From NCBI RefSeq assembly GCF_016097555.1, contig NC_054713.1:12636806-12700805 (forward strand): a stretch of DNA of 64,000 nt, written 5' to 3'. The notes under the pieces are model-generated. The model saw nothing but the letters and a program-made list of their open reading frames with translations, ran no database searches and was not told where the DNA came from. Position 1 is the first letter of the stretch, and each line of letters begins with the position of its first letter. Origin of the DNA: Gigantopelta aegis. Taxonomy: Eukaryota; Mollusca; Gastropoda; Neomphalida; Peltospiridae. This document shows, piece by piece, positions 33,227-44,323 of this stretch. Both the position numbers and the translations under genes were made by a program.

Positions 33227-33301
33227 CAGTCTTATTCCTTGAAAGAAATACCAGGCTACAAAGTGTAGATCCTTGAAAACTTTACTTTGCCTTGTGCCTG
33301 G

Positions 33302-33590
33302 TGGGCAGGATGTAACCTGTTGGTAAAGTGCTCGCTTGATGTGCGGTCGGTCTGGGATCGATCCCATTAGGTGGGCACTTTGGGCCATTTCTCGCTCTAT
33401 CCAGTGCAGCATGACTGGTACGTCAACGGTAGTGGTATGAACTATCCTGTCTGTGGGATAGTGCATATAAAAGATCTCTTGCTACTGATGATTATAAGTC
33501 TAAGATTATATGTCAGAATTAACAAATGTTTGACATCCAATAGCCGATGATTAATAAATTAATGTGCTCAAATTGTGTCGTTAAACAAAA
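33302..33590 (+). mobile_element. SINE-A (tail type 1)
   Basis: Has GTTGGTAAAGTGCTCGCTTG, GGTCTGGGATCGATCCC, ATAAAAGATCTCTTGCTACT, GTTTGACATCCAATAGCCG and ends GTCGTTAAACAAAACAATC. Full length and moderately diverged. Confidence 0.88.
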
Positions 33591-34207
33591 CAATCATTTT
33601 GGTGCCAGCATTTAATGACGTCACTAATGTTTGTTACATACAAAATGTAATTTACAAATTGCATTTCAAAGACATCAAAATCATGCTGTACTATAGGCAA
33701 GTTGTAATTTGAGAAGTTCAGGGTGTTGAGGTTTTATTAATAAAAACAATGAATTGTTTGTAAACTATAGCATACTAAATTGCATGTAATTATCCGACTC
33801 ATAAGGAAAAAGGAGATTTGAGATATCGCGAATTTATTTAGCTGTGGTGCAGGCATCAAATACACGTCATTCAATAATGAAATACAAAAAGTTGAAAGGC
33901 ACTTTAAATAAGTTTTTACAACTTATTTAAATAGACTCATCATTATCTTAATAGATACATGTACATGCATCTCGATATTGTTTTACCAAACTACAGTTCT
34001 GTACTTTTAAAAAATGTATTAAATAATTTTCCGATCGGGCGGTTCAAAAGAATATATTATACAATTAATTTAATCAATTATTTTAATTTATTAATTATTC
34101 AAGTTAGCCCTGGAGGATAAAGGATTCGCAAAGGGGGGAGCGCCGGATTGACAGGGGGGAGCGGATTGACAGGCGGGTGGCCCATTCCGGTCAGTCCGGA
34201 TTTCCAC

Positions 34208-34317
34208 GGGGGGGGGGGGGGGGCGGGGGGGGGGGGGGGGGGAGGCCTCCTAACAGGCATCCCTATCGGCCCAAACCGCCAACGCCCTAACGCACCCAAA
34301 AAGCACCCTACCACGGC

Positions 34318-34353
<36 letters not shown>
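34208..34353. repeat. Paired poly-G and poly-C tracts
   Basis: 34,208-34,242 is 35 nt of G with one C. 34,320-34,353 is 34 nt of C. They are separated by ~77 bp of GC-rich sequence and preceded by GGATTGACAGG repeats. The two runs are complementary and could pair into a hairpin, or form G-quadruplex and i-motif structures. Apparent Pro/Gly ORFs here are artefacts. Confidence 0.9.
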
Positions 34354-34356
<3 letters not shown>

Positions 34357-34399
34357 TATCCATACAACACAGGTGGGCCGTACTTAAAATGAAATGAAT

Positions 34400-36225
34400 G
34401 ATATATGATGATGATTATGAAAAAGCCCGCGAGCCGCCGTCCGGGGTGGTGGTGAAACGTATATGTTATCGTTGTTGTTGTAGTATTTCGTGTAGAGGTT
34501 GATCCGATAATTGTGAGGTGTCCTCGCTGTTCTCCCCAAGCATTCGTGAGCTCTACACCCGAAGGGGTGCGTCACTTATACGGATGACAACCGTCATTGC
34601 TATATAAACCACACCAGTTATCTGTGGCTAAGACAGTGGGGATAATGTAGGGGTGAGAGAGATTATCTGCTCTTACGTTAAATGCCACTACCAACACCCC
34701 TGTGTTTGTTAATCTTTAAATGGTATATATCGTTTGAGTATTCATTCAGTATTTATTTTATAGTGATAAATATGTAATATTAATGCTTTGTCTGTTTATT
34801 TTTGAAATTACCATCGTCGATCATTGCGAGATATGAAAGAAGGTCGTATTTCAAAACAAACTAGCAACCTTCTCATTGGCTAATCTTGTTGTGAAGTCTC
34901 GGGGGCCATCCTCTACGAATGTCTGGCAATACGAAATACTCTATCCCGTTAAAGGAGAGGACAATTAAGGCATTTGGCCTGGTATGCATATTCAACGATA
35001 TATAATGCACATTATTGCTTAATATCAGCACGTATAATCGTATAGTTAATTAATAAAACGGTTAAATGTGACGACTGTTATATATAACGGGCACAGCCAT
35101 TTTGTACCATCTCAGTGAGTACGCCCTCTGGCGAGCTGGTGGTTACGTAATACTTAACGCGTCACGTCAGGAATGAGCCTTAGAACTAGAGAAACACAAT
35201 CTACCTGGTTTTTGCGGGATGATAAATAGTCATACATTGCAATGTTCTGTAATAATACACATCCCAGTAAGCCAACAGTAAGTATATCCAGCACTATATA
35301 TATTATTTTTCAATACAAAATAAAATACCATTGTCAAAGTGGCTACACAACAAGTCGAAACAATTAACAATGTTTTGCCCATGCATTAACCTACGTACTG
35401 AAATGATACACGGAGTGTTTTCTTAGTTAATTGGTCTATGCTGTTAGTTGCTTCTACCTTTGATTCCTGATTGGCAGGTGTGTATTTGATTGGTAACCAG
35501 ACGAGCCAATTAATTGACGCTGTCTAGACACAAAAATACATACCGGTATTGTGGAATATTACCAGTCGCCCCTAAAATTGTAATGGACATGGTTTATTAC
35601 TGTAAATAGTTCTGTAAAACTATTGATTAAGTAGATTTTTCCATCTAAAAACACAGAACTGACCAATTACGTAGTCCCAAAGAAAAGAAAATTATCACTT
35701 GGGTATTGTGGGCTGTCGTTTTTGCTCCAACGTAGCATATCAATAGGCGTAATAGTGTAAATTTTTCCTTTGGATTATTAAACAGAGAAAAACACTAACC
35801 CCATTTTTTTCCGTTAATGCAACTTGAAATATATTTAGTTAAATAGTTTATTATATTATTACGTCATTTATGCTGTTTTACAAGTCAGGTTGATCAAAGA
35901 GAAGCGCCTTGTCGAAAATTACTGCTTTTGTTTACACTGTACATACAGGAGATGGTCAGGAGCTGACGTCACTTCGCCCCAAGCTATCCCACCGGACGTT
36001 ACAAAAACGAAACAAAATGGCTGCCCCCAGTTAGCAGGAATAATCATGTTTTTTTATTAACTCTAAAATTACGCGTTTTTCATTTGCTAGTGTCAGTATG
36101 TGTTGGTGGTCCGGGTATGCATCTTTCCAACACATAAGGCTCTTGTTGGAGTTGACCCTACCTTTAAGGTATAAGCACGCCCGCACACACACACCAGCTA
36201 TCTGTGGATATCTAAGACAGTGGGG
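34400..36225. other. Intergenic stretch, no gene recognised
   Basis: AT-rich sequence without a supported exon or long ORF. A GCTGACGTCACTTCGCCCCA segment near 35,964 looks like part of a dispersed repeat rather than a promoter. Confidence 0.5.
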
Positions 36226-36228
36226 GTT

Positions 36229-36390
36229 GTGTGGTATGTGCTATCCTGTCTGCGGGCTGGTGTAGGACCTCTTGCTACTATAATGTAGCGGGTTTCGTCT
36301 TTATGTTTCAAAAGTACCACATATGTTTGACATCCAATAGCCAATGATTAATAAATCAATGTGCTCTAGTGGTGTCGTTCAACTTTTAAA
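36229..36390 (+). mobile_element. 5'-truncated SINE-A (tail type 1)
   Basis: Starts at GTGGTATGTGCTATCCTGTC and retains TTTGACATCCAATAGCCAAT and GTGCTCTAGTGGTGTCGTTC. Head lost. Confidence 0.8.
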
Positions 36391-36419
36391 ACTTTTAAAA
36401 CAAAGCTTACTATTTGTAT

Positions 36420-36575
36420 TTATTTCAACTTATTTCCGTGCTCATATTTCAATTATGGTTCAAGCACGCTGTCCTGGACACGCGTCAGCCATCTGTGGCT
36501 AGTGAAAAGGCTGGGCGATGACCAGTTGATACCCGGATACGAACCCCGGTATCTACCCCGGTCTTAACCACCGAC
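36420..36575 (-). mobile_element. SINE-B, partial, minus strand
   Basis: On the - strand it reads as head remnants with GGTTAAGACCGGGG, then the GTCCTGGACA region and the tail matching CGTGCTCATATTTCAATTAT and TTCAACTTATTTCCGTG as reverse complements. The middle is rearranged. Confidence 0.7.
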
Positions 36576-37134
36576 TACAGCAATGATTCGGGCATTTCTT
36601 GTGACGTCAGACCCCCACGCTATCTCGAGGTCAAGACGTGTCTGAACACGTTCTGGGATGACTCAGCGGGTTTGGCCTCTGCCTTCACCAGTGACTAACT
36701 CCGGAGCAGGGGGGGGGGGGGGGGGGGGGGGGTAAGTTTGAGGTGGGCGGAATTTGGAAAAAAGCCATTTAGTAAGGTCAACGCGAGCGCGGACCAAATA
36801 GCAGACACTTCGCAAACTTGAAGTAACACCGAGTGGGAGCCGTGCTCTGATTGGCTGAATTTCGATTCCTCGGTGAGGCCTGGCAAATACCTACGTCTAC
36901 AAAGAGTAACTGCATCCAAAAACATGTCTGGACTCTAAAATTTGACCCAAAATAGTTAAGACTGCTCAGCCAAAAGGTTTTTAAAGTGATTTTGAGCAAT
37001 TGAACGGGCGCCGAAATAAAATCCGTTAGACTACTTATAAAAAAATAAACATAAGAATTTTGAACTGCTTCGAAAACGTTTAAAGTCTAACTAGCCCAAT
37101 AAAGGAGGTTGTTACCTGTCCTAAGTAAGGTTGA

Positions 37135-37860
37135 CTAGGGGGAGGAGAGCCACACCCTCGTGTCCAGATGGGGGATCAGCTGGTATATATCTGGCTTCGC
37201 TAGCAGTCTAGTGATCACAGGATACTGTTTGCTGAACACCTTCTTCATCAGGCGATGTATCGAAATGTTGTCCATTTCTGCGAACAGTAGAGCCTGGCTG
37301 TAGCGGTTGTCCAGATGGTGGGTAATACTCACAGCTGACCGCCCATCCTTGAAGGTCACTGGGTGCATCTCGTATTCGCCTTCAGCGTTCGGGATGTCCT
37401 CGAAGTTCCGACATCGAGGCGCTGCCAAGAGACGTTTGGTGTCCGGCACGTCAACTACCACGCACCTGGAGTAGCGGCGATCAAGTTTCCCGTGCAGAGT
37501 CCAGGAGTCCATGGATTCGCCGGACTCTGCACCTTCAGGTGGTGGCGGAGGTTGTTTTGGCGGTGTTCTGATCTTTGTGACCGCTGTCGCCGCTTCTGCC
37601 TTGCGCTTTCCAACAGCTTCTTGGCGGTCCGGGAGAGCCATTGGTGACACCGGTAAAATTGGTGACACATCAATGTTCTCCAGATTAAGACATGGCGAAG
37701 TGTGAAGTCGAGTCGGAGTTCTAGTTATAGTAGACTCGTGGACTCGGGCCGCCTCCGAAGTAGCAGCTGGGCCGGTCGAGACTGGCTTCTCTTCCTTCTT
37801 CTTGGTCAAAACTGCAGGTAATGGCGAAGCAGAAGGAGCCGCTGCCGGTGGTTTAGCCAC
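37135..37860 (-). CDS. Unrecognised 241-codon ORF in a GC-rich island
   Basis: The longest non-repetitive ORF in the window. The first ~110 residues are low in complexity, rich in Ala/Pro/Lys (KKKEEKPVSTGPAATSEA, KQPPPPPEG). The rest looks folded: LDRRYSRCVVVDVPDTKRLL, RCRNFEDIPNAEGEYEMHPV, DGRSAVSITHHLDNRYSQAL, IHRLMKKVFSKQYPVITRLL, IYQLIPHLDTRVWL. The listed start is a GTG, so the real start is uncertain; the first ATG is about 72 codons in. GC content is far higher than in neighbours. The upstream ~350 bp is also GC-rich and includes a poly-C run and a (GT)n repeat. I do not recognise the family. Possibilities are a host gene exon, a lineage-specific gene, or an old foreign insertion, possibly viral; nothing seen decides this. 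Confidence 0.5.
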   Translation of the reverse strand: MAKPPAAAPSASPLPAVLTKKKEEKPVSTGPAATSEAARVHESTITRTPTRLHTSPCLNLENIDVSPILPVSPMALPDRQEAVGKRKAEAATAVTKIRTPPKQPPPPPEGAESGESMDSWTLHGKLDRRYSRCVVVDVPDTKRLLAAPRCRNFEDIPNAEGEYEMHPVTFKDGRSAVSITHHLDNRYSQALLFAEMDNISIHRLMKKVFSKQYPVITRLLAKPDIYQLIPHLDTRVWLSSP

Positions 37861-38046
37861 CGGGGTTGGCCCCCCCCCCCCCCTGAACCGTTCCTGGCGG
37901 GTTTCTCCTCTTCTTCCTTGTCCTCCTCTTCTTGGTTGGAACCGGGTCGCCGTACACCAAGGTCACGGTCGCCCGTGACCCGGTGTACGCGACGCGGTAT
38001 TCCAACAACACTCCATACGTTGTTATGAGTCCCCCCAGGTGGGGGG

Positions 38047-38103
<57 letters not shown>
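38047..38103. repeat. (GT)n microsatellite
   Basis: About 27 GT dinucleotides directly after a nine-G run. Confidence 0.98.
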
Positions 38104-38104
<1 letters not shown>

Positions 38105-38429
38105 CTCCAGAGAGCACGAACACAGGTCCTGCTTCATCTTAAACAAAACATCGAATCCAAGAATCGAATGAGAATCGAATGCAAGAATCGACTGGGGATG
38201 ACTCATGGCCAAAACGAACAGATGTCACAGTTAAATAAGCACCCCGTCATTCGACACCACTCTAGGGGTCATTAACGACTTCCGCACCATCTGTTTCCTG
38301 TACATCAAAGGACCACCGACGGTTAACACACCCATCAATCTGACCAACATCCGGTGTTTATTGACACTAAGGTCAGGTTCCCACAGCTGTCCAAGTCATT
38401 AACCCAGTAGTGTCCCCACGCTTAAAGGT

Positions 38430-38560
38430 CAGCCAGCTGTATGACCCCGAGGTGCACTGACGTCATTAGGTCACTTAAAGGTCAGCCAATCGGAAGAGAC
38501 CACGCCCTCAACCAATCAGAACGCAGGACAGGTCACGTGACCTAGCTCATTTGCATACAT
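38430..38560. promoter_or_regulatory. Promoter-like cluster: CRE, CCAAT boxes, E-box palindrome, octamer
   Basis: Within 130 bp: TGACGTCA (38,458-38,465), two CCAAT boxes (38,486-38,490 and 38,512-38,516), the 12-bp palindrome GGTCACGTGACC (38,531-38,542) with CACGTG core, ATTTGCAT (38,549-38,556), and two AAAGGTCAGCCA repeats containing nuclear-receptor half sites. It lies upstream (in - strand sense) of the GC-rich ORF. The cluster is an inference from motif density. Confidence 0.45.
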
Positions 38561-38999
38561 GGTACCCAAGTGACACACCTCCTACTCATGGTGACTGAAG
38601 GAATTGAATATTCTGATTAATATACCTTTTAGTAAAAATGGATATGGGACTGAATATTATAAAACGACCTCTTATATACCTGGATTATTTACTCAATGTT
38701 TTGTTTTTAATCTTTTCGAATGAGTAGGTCGTTGGTCTACTCACATTTGATGTTTTAGAAACTCTAAAATCACAAACATTTTTAATCTTTCCGGTGTGAT
38801 CTTTCATGGGTGGCGAATGAGTAGGTCGTCGGTGTATTCACTTCTGATGTTTCATAAAGTGTTTTTCGAACAATAGGTAAGCAGACAAAGTATATAAAAA
38901 AAACCTTATTGCATACGATTTTGGCAGAATTAATGTTTTTGTAAAGTTTTTTGATTGGTAAATTGGTTTTTTTATTGTAAATATTGTAAAGCGGGTTTT

Positions 39000-41800
39000 T
39001 GGTATATTTACACTCAAAAAACCTTTTCCCAAAGAAAAAACGCCACTAAAGCAATACCTATTGTTCGAAACACACGTCTTATATTTGGTATTAGAGAAAA
39101 CTTACTTTTTGGTATATTTACACTCAAAACACTTTTTCACAAAGAAAAAACGTCACTAAAGCAATACCTATTGTTCGAAACACACTTGTTAATTGTGATT
39201 GGAGCTTCATAAACTCTAAAATGTGTTCTGTTCCGCTTTTGTGAGGTTTTTTGATTGGGAAATGGTTTCTTTTATTGTAAATATTGTAAAGCGGGTGTTT
39301 GGTATATTTACACTCAAAAAACTTTTTTCCAAAGAAAAAACGTCACTAAAGCAATACCTATTGTTCGAAACACACTTGTTAATTGTGATTGGAGCTTCAT
39401 CAACTCTAAAATCTGTTCTGTCCCGCTTTTGTGAGGTTTTTTGATTGGGAAATGGTTTCTTTTATTGTGAATATTGTAAAGCGGGTTTTTGGTATATTTA
39501 CACTCAAAAAACTTTTTCACAAAGAAAAAACGTCACTAAAGCAATACCTATTGTTCGAAACACACTTGTTAATTGTGATTGGAGCTTCATCAACTCTAAA
39601 ATCTGTTCTGTCCCGCTTTTGTGAGGTTTTTTGATTGGGAAATGGTTTCTTTTATTGTAAATATTGTAAAGCGGGTTTTTGGTATATTTACACTCAAAAA
39701 ACTTTTTCCCAAAGAAAAAACTTCACTAAAGCAATACCTATTGTTCGAAACACACTTGTTAATTGTGATTGGAGCTTCATAAACTCTAAAATCTGTTCTG
39801 TTCCGCTTTTGTGAGGTTTTTTGATTGGGAAATGGTTTCTTTTATTGTGAATATTGTAAAGCGGGTTTTTGGTATATTTACACTCAAAAAACTTTTCCCC
39901 AAAGAAAAAACGTCACTAAAGCAATACCTATTGTTCGAAACACACTTGTTAATTGTGATTGGAGCTTCATCAACTCTAAAATCTGTTCTGTCCCGCTTTT
40001 GTGAGGTTTTTTGATTGGGAAATGGTTTCTTTTATTGTAAATATTGTAAAGCGGGTTTTTGGTATATTTACACTCAAAAAACTATTTTCCAAAGAAAATA
40101 CGTCACTAAAGCAATACCTATTGTTCGAAACACACTTGTTAATTGTGATTGGAGCTTCATAAACTCTAAAATCTGTTCTGTTTCGCTTTTGTGAGGTTTT
40201 TTGATTGGGAAATGGTTTCTTTTATTGTGAATATTGTAAAGCGGGTTTTTGGTATATTTACACTCAAAAAACTTTTCCCCAAAGAAAAAACGTCACTAAA
40301 GCAATACCTATTGTTCGAAACACACTTGTTAATTGTGATTGGAGCTTCATCAACTCTAAAATCTCTTTTGTCCCGCTTTTGTGAGGTTTTTTGATTGGGA
40401 AATGGTTTCTTTTATTGTAAATATTGTAAAGCGGGTTTTTGGTATATTTACACTCAAAAAACTTTTTTCCAAAGAAAATACGTCACTAAAGCAATACCTA
40501 TTGTTCGAAACACACTTGTTAATTGTGATTGGAGCTTCATCAACTCTAAAATCTGTTCTTTTCCGCTTTTGTGAGGTTTTTTGATTGGGAAATGGTTTCT
40601 TTTATTGTAAATATTGTAAAGCGGGTTTTTGGTATATTTACACTCAAAAAACTTTTCCCCAAAGAAAAAACGTCACTAAAGCAATACCTATTGTTCGAAA
40701 CACACTTGTTAATTGTGATTGGAGCTTCATCAACTCTAAAATCTGTTCTGTCCCGCTTTTGTGAGGTTTTTTGATTGGGAAATGGTTTCTTTTATTGTAA
40801 ATATTGTAAAGCGGGTTTTTGGTATATTTACACTCAAAAAACTTTTTTCCAAAGAAAATACGTCACTAAAGCAATACCTATTGTTCGAAACACACTTGTT
40901 AATTGTGATTGGAGCTTCATCAACTCTAAAATCTGTTCTGTCCCGCTTTTGTCAGGTTTTTTGATTGGGAAATGGTTTCTTTTATTGTAAATATTGTAAA
41001 GCGGGTTTTTGGTATATTTACACTCAAAAAACTTTTCCCCAAAGAAAAAACGTCACTAAAGCAATACCTATTGTTCGAAACACACTTGTTAATTGTGATT
41101 GGAGCTTCATCAACTCTAAAATCTGTTCTGTCCCGCTTTTGTGAGGTTTTTTGATTGGGAAATAGTTTCTTTTATTGTAAATATTGTAAAGCGGGTTTTT
41201 GGTATATTTACACTCAAAAAACTTTTTCACAAAAAAAAAAACGTCACTAAAGCAATACCTATTGTTCGAAACACACTTGTTAATTGTGATTGGAGCTTCA
41301 TCAACTCTAAAATCGGTTCTGTTCCGCTTTTGTGAGGTTTTTTGATTGGGAAATGGTTTCTTTTATTGTGAATATTGTAAAGCGGGTTTTTGGTATATTT
41401 ACACTCAAAAAACTTTTTCACAAAAAAAAAAAAACGTCACTAAAGCAATACCTATTGTTCGAAACACACTTGTTAATTGTGATTGGAGCTTCAGAAACTC
41501 TAAAATCTGTTCTGTTCCGCTTTTGTGAGGTTTTTTGATTGGGAAATGGTTTCTTTTATTGTGAATATTGTAAAGCAGGTTTTTGGTATATTTACACTCA
41601 AAAAACTTTTCCCCAAAGAAAAAACGTCACTAAAGCAATACCTATTGTTCGAAACACACTTGTTAATTGTGAATGGAGCTTCATCAACTCTAAAATCTGT
41701 TCTGTCCCGCTTTTGTGAGGTTTTTTGATTGGGAAATGTTTTTTTGTTATTGTAAATATTGTAAAGCGTGTTTTTGGTATATTTACGTCACTAAAGCAAT
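39000..41800. repeat. 190-bp satellite, ~14 units
   Basis: Tandem 190-bp units with TTGATTGGGAAATGGTTTCT, TTATTGTAAATATTGTAAAG, GGTATATTTACACTCAAAAA, CGTCACTAAAGCAATACCTA and GTTCGAAACACACTTGTTAA. Identity is high (>95% between most units). Units alternate slightly in a CCCCAAAG versus TTCCAAAG position, hinting at a 380-bp dimer. Each unit is open in one frame for ~67 codons, but the period is not a multiple of three and the frame shifts at each boundary, so it is not coding. Confidence 0.97.
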
Positions 41801-42313
41801 GGGCCTACCTATTAATTATTTATAGTATAGTACAATCCCGAAAGCTGCTCCTCCAATACCATTAACGTTTACTAAAAAGTGTGGTGTCTTGGGTGTATTT
41901 TTGGGGTATATTGGGGGTAAATAGTCGGATCCTAAAATCTGTCCTGTTCCGCATTTTACAAACAAGGCGGAAACGGACGTATGCATATGTTTAGGTCTGA
42001 CAACAATATTTGTGCTTCATGTAAATTGTAAATCATATAATATTGATAAACTGTCAATAAAGTATATGAAAAAAACCGTATTGGATACGATTTTGGCAGA
42101 ATTATGATTTTTGTGAGGTTTTTTCATTGCGAAAAGTTTTTTTTGATTGTAAACATATTTCGGGTGACCGCTCGCGATTCATCTCAGGAATAATCAAATT
42201 AACAAGTGTGTTTCGAACAATAGGTATTGCTTTAGTGACGTATTTTCTTTGGGAAAAAGTTTTTTGAGTGTAAATATATCAAAAAGTCAGTTTTCTCTAA
42301 TACCAAATATAAG
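39078..42313. repeat. Inverted ~120-bp ends bounding the 190-bp satellite
   Basis: 39,078-39,200 (CTTATATTTGGTATTAGAGA through a partial satellite unit) is almost the exact reverse complement of 42,194-42,313. The outer 24 bp of the right arm are also the first bases of duplication block B. Between 41,800 and 42,190 a direct repeat of 38,885-38,960 occurs (ACGATTTTGGCAGAATTA). Confidence 0.85.
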
Positions 42314-42578
42314 AGCCCAGAGACGGAAATTGCCTAACATGTAACAAGAATAGAGTGATTATTTATGTTTTTACAGTTTTACATACACATAACATAGTAT
42401 GCCAAAAGTGGGTTCTATTTAAAAACTTACTTTGGCAAATGAATCCGGCAGTAGATATTAATAACAAATAGTGTGTTATAGGCTATACGGCAAAGGACCA
42501 ACTATTTAAGTAAATACAATTTTAGAAATTAATTGGTCACCACGTAACCAATTGGTGGTTCACATGATTTTAAAGTTG

Positions 42579-43055
42579 CAGGGTGTGCACTTTATGGTCG
42601 TCTGATCGCCCATGTCAAATCAAAATGGCGTCGGGCAAGTCAAAACCTTATCACGTGTTGCCCGCCTGGTGACTGTAAATTGCCGCATATTGTATTATGT
42701 ATCAAAATGCAAATAATTAATGTTTGTAAGAGATCGGAAAATTATTTTTGACTATTTTCAACTGGTTTCCTATTAGTATCTGCGCAACCAAACCCACATA
42801 GGGTACCGTGACAACATAATAATTATAATTTAATTACAACAGTTTGTAATAAAACTAAAACAAGTTCTATTTCCTTCTTTTGTGTTAATATTATTGTTTG
42901 TATGATATGATAACATGTTTTTAAAGTGCAATTTAAGTAAGGTTTTTTTTAACGAAATTCGGTTGCGGGCCATTCAAAAGTTGTACGGGCAAGTCAAAGT
43001 GTTGCTCTGAGTGGCCGGATTGGTCAGTCAGACAAAAATCCCAAGTGCATACCCT
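42579..43055. mobile_element. Non-autonomous element with CAGGGTGTGCACTT ends
   Basis: Starts CAGGGTGTGCACTTTATG and ends CCAAGTGCATACCCTG. Flanks share AAGTTG, or AAGTTGCA if the overlap with the ends is counted. The block A counterpart (8,080-8,400) aligns only to the inner part and is interspersed with 87-bp satellite words. No transposase frame. Confidence 0.65.
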
Positions 43056-44169
43056 GAAGTTGCATAACCGACACGCAAACAGAACAACGGTTCTTGTGAA
43101 ATAGGCCTACTGTGCCCTAGCTGTTCTGTGTCTGACATATGCTTAATTCTTTTTAATCTGATGCCACAGACCTTTAATTTGATTATTCCTGAGATGAATC
43201 ATGACATTAAACTTAATGTTACAACTAGCAACCAGTATCGACACACTAAAGTCTGAACAACATTGTCAACACCTACGATAAATTATTCTCCTACATGTAC
43301 CTTAAAGTACTGTTAGATTTTCCCCACATTTTGTCTAGAAATTACATTGGCATAGATTCCATGCACGCACTAAATTATTAATTTATATTTTTAATTGACC
43401 TATTTATAAGTATGTTTATTTAACAAAAATATATTTTCACCTATTTTATGTGTGTTTTGAGTATATATTATTTGTATATATTATTTTATCATATAATATC
43501 TTACATTTTCAGTGCAGTATGTGATATTTTTCAGATCACATACTTTAAGAATTTGATAACTTTGCAAATTAGATGTAAATTAGTCGAGGTCGAGGCACTA
43601 GGTTTATTGACATTTAAGCAAACGTACCTGGGTGACACTCCATGATTGACGTGTGCATTCATAGTCATCAAATAAAAACATTTCAATGGCAATTTGACAC
43701 TGAAAGCTGTCCAGTGTTCAGAAAACAAAAAACGTTAGCCATAACTTTGTTTTGATGTAAGGACATCCAAAATGATGTCATTCGAGTTTGACGTAATTTC
43801 CATTCAAAAATACACCATGCCACATATTCTTACGTCATTTGAATATCTAGTAATTGCGGACTGGAATTAAAGTTGCGTGTACAGTTTACAAAAATACGTT
43901 GTATAAAGCTTGAGCTTATATGATAAAGAGATTATTACCCTCGTGTATTTAGGTATCGTCAATATCATATATTAGGAATAAAAAGAATATATTATGCTCG
44001 TCAGAGGCTTGCACAATACATGGCTGTTGTTTATACAAACACTTGTTCCATGGGTGGGCAATATCACTGTACACTTTTGAGAAATATTACTTAACTTAAC
44101 CTTTTTGTCTCTGTGTTGGAATGACATGATGAACTAAACCTTTTCTCTTGTTACTTGTATACAATATAG

Positions 44170-44188
44170 GTGACACTGGTCGGTTACC
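44170..44188 (+). promoter_or_regulatory. Probable 5' UTR end and acceptor before caspase B ATG
   Basis: TTTTCTCTTGTTACTTGTAT followed by ACAATATAG looks like a 3' splice acceptor 19 bp before the ATG, suggesting a non-coding first exon upstream. The unique 43,230-44,170 region has no TATA box I would trust. Confidence 0.4.
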
Positions 44189-44323
44189 ATGAATAATGAG
44201 CATAAAGAAATTCTGCGGAGAAACAGGAGTGCTATTATTAGGGAGATTCACGACATCAAAACTATTGTTTATGCTTTAGAAGAAAATGGCGTCATCACAG
44301 AAAACATGTTGGAAGACATCATG
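44189..44323 (+). CDS. Caspase B exon 1 (CARD start)
   Basis: Starts MNNEHKEILRRNRSAIIREI and ends VITENMLEDIM before GTGAGT. 45 codons, phase 0 out. The ATG is preceded by GGTTACC. This is the expected N-terminal start of a CARD (helices 1-2). Confidence 0.93.

Noticed and set aside
39223-41728. Series of 67-codon ORFs (DWEMVSFIVNIVKRVFGIF) resembling a repeated small protein
   Set aside because: They come from the 190-bp satellite. The period is not divisible by three, the opposite strand is also open, and the array shows no codon-level conservation.
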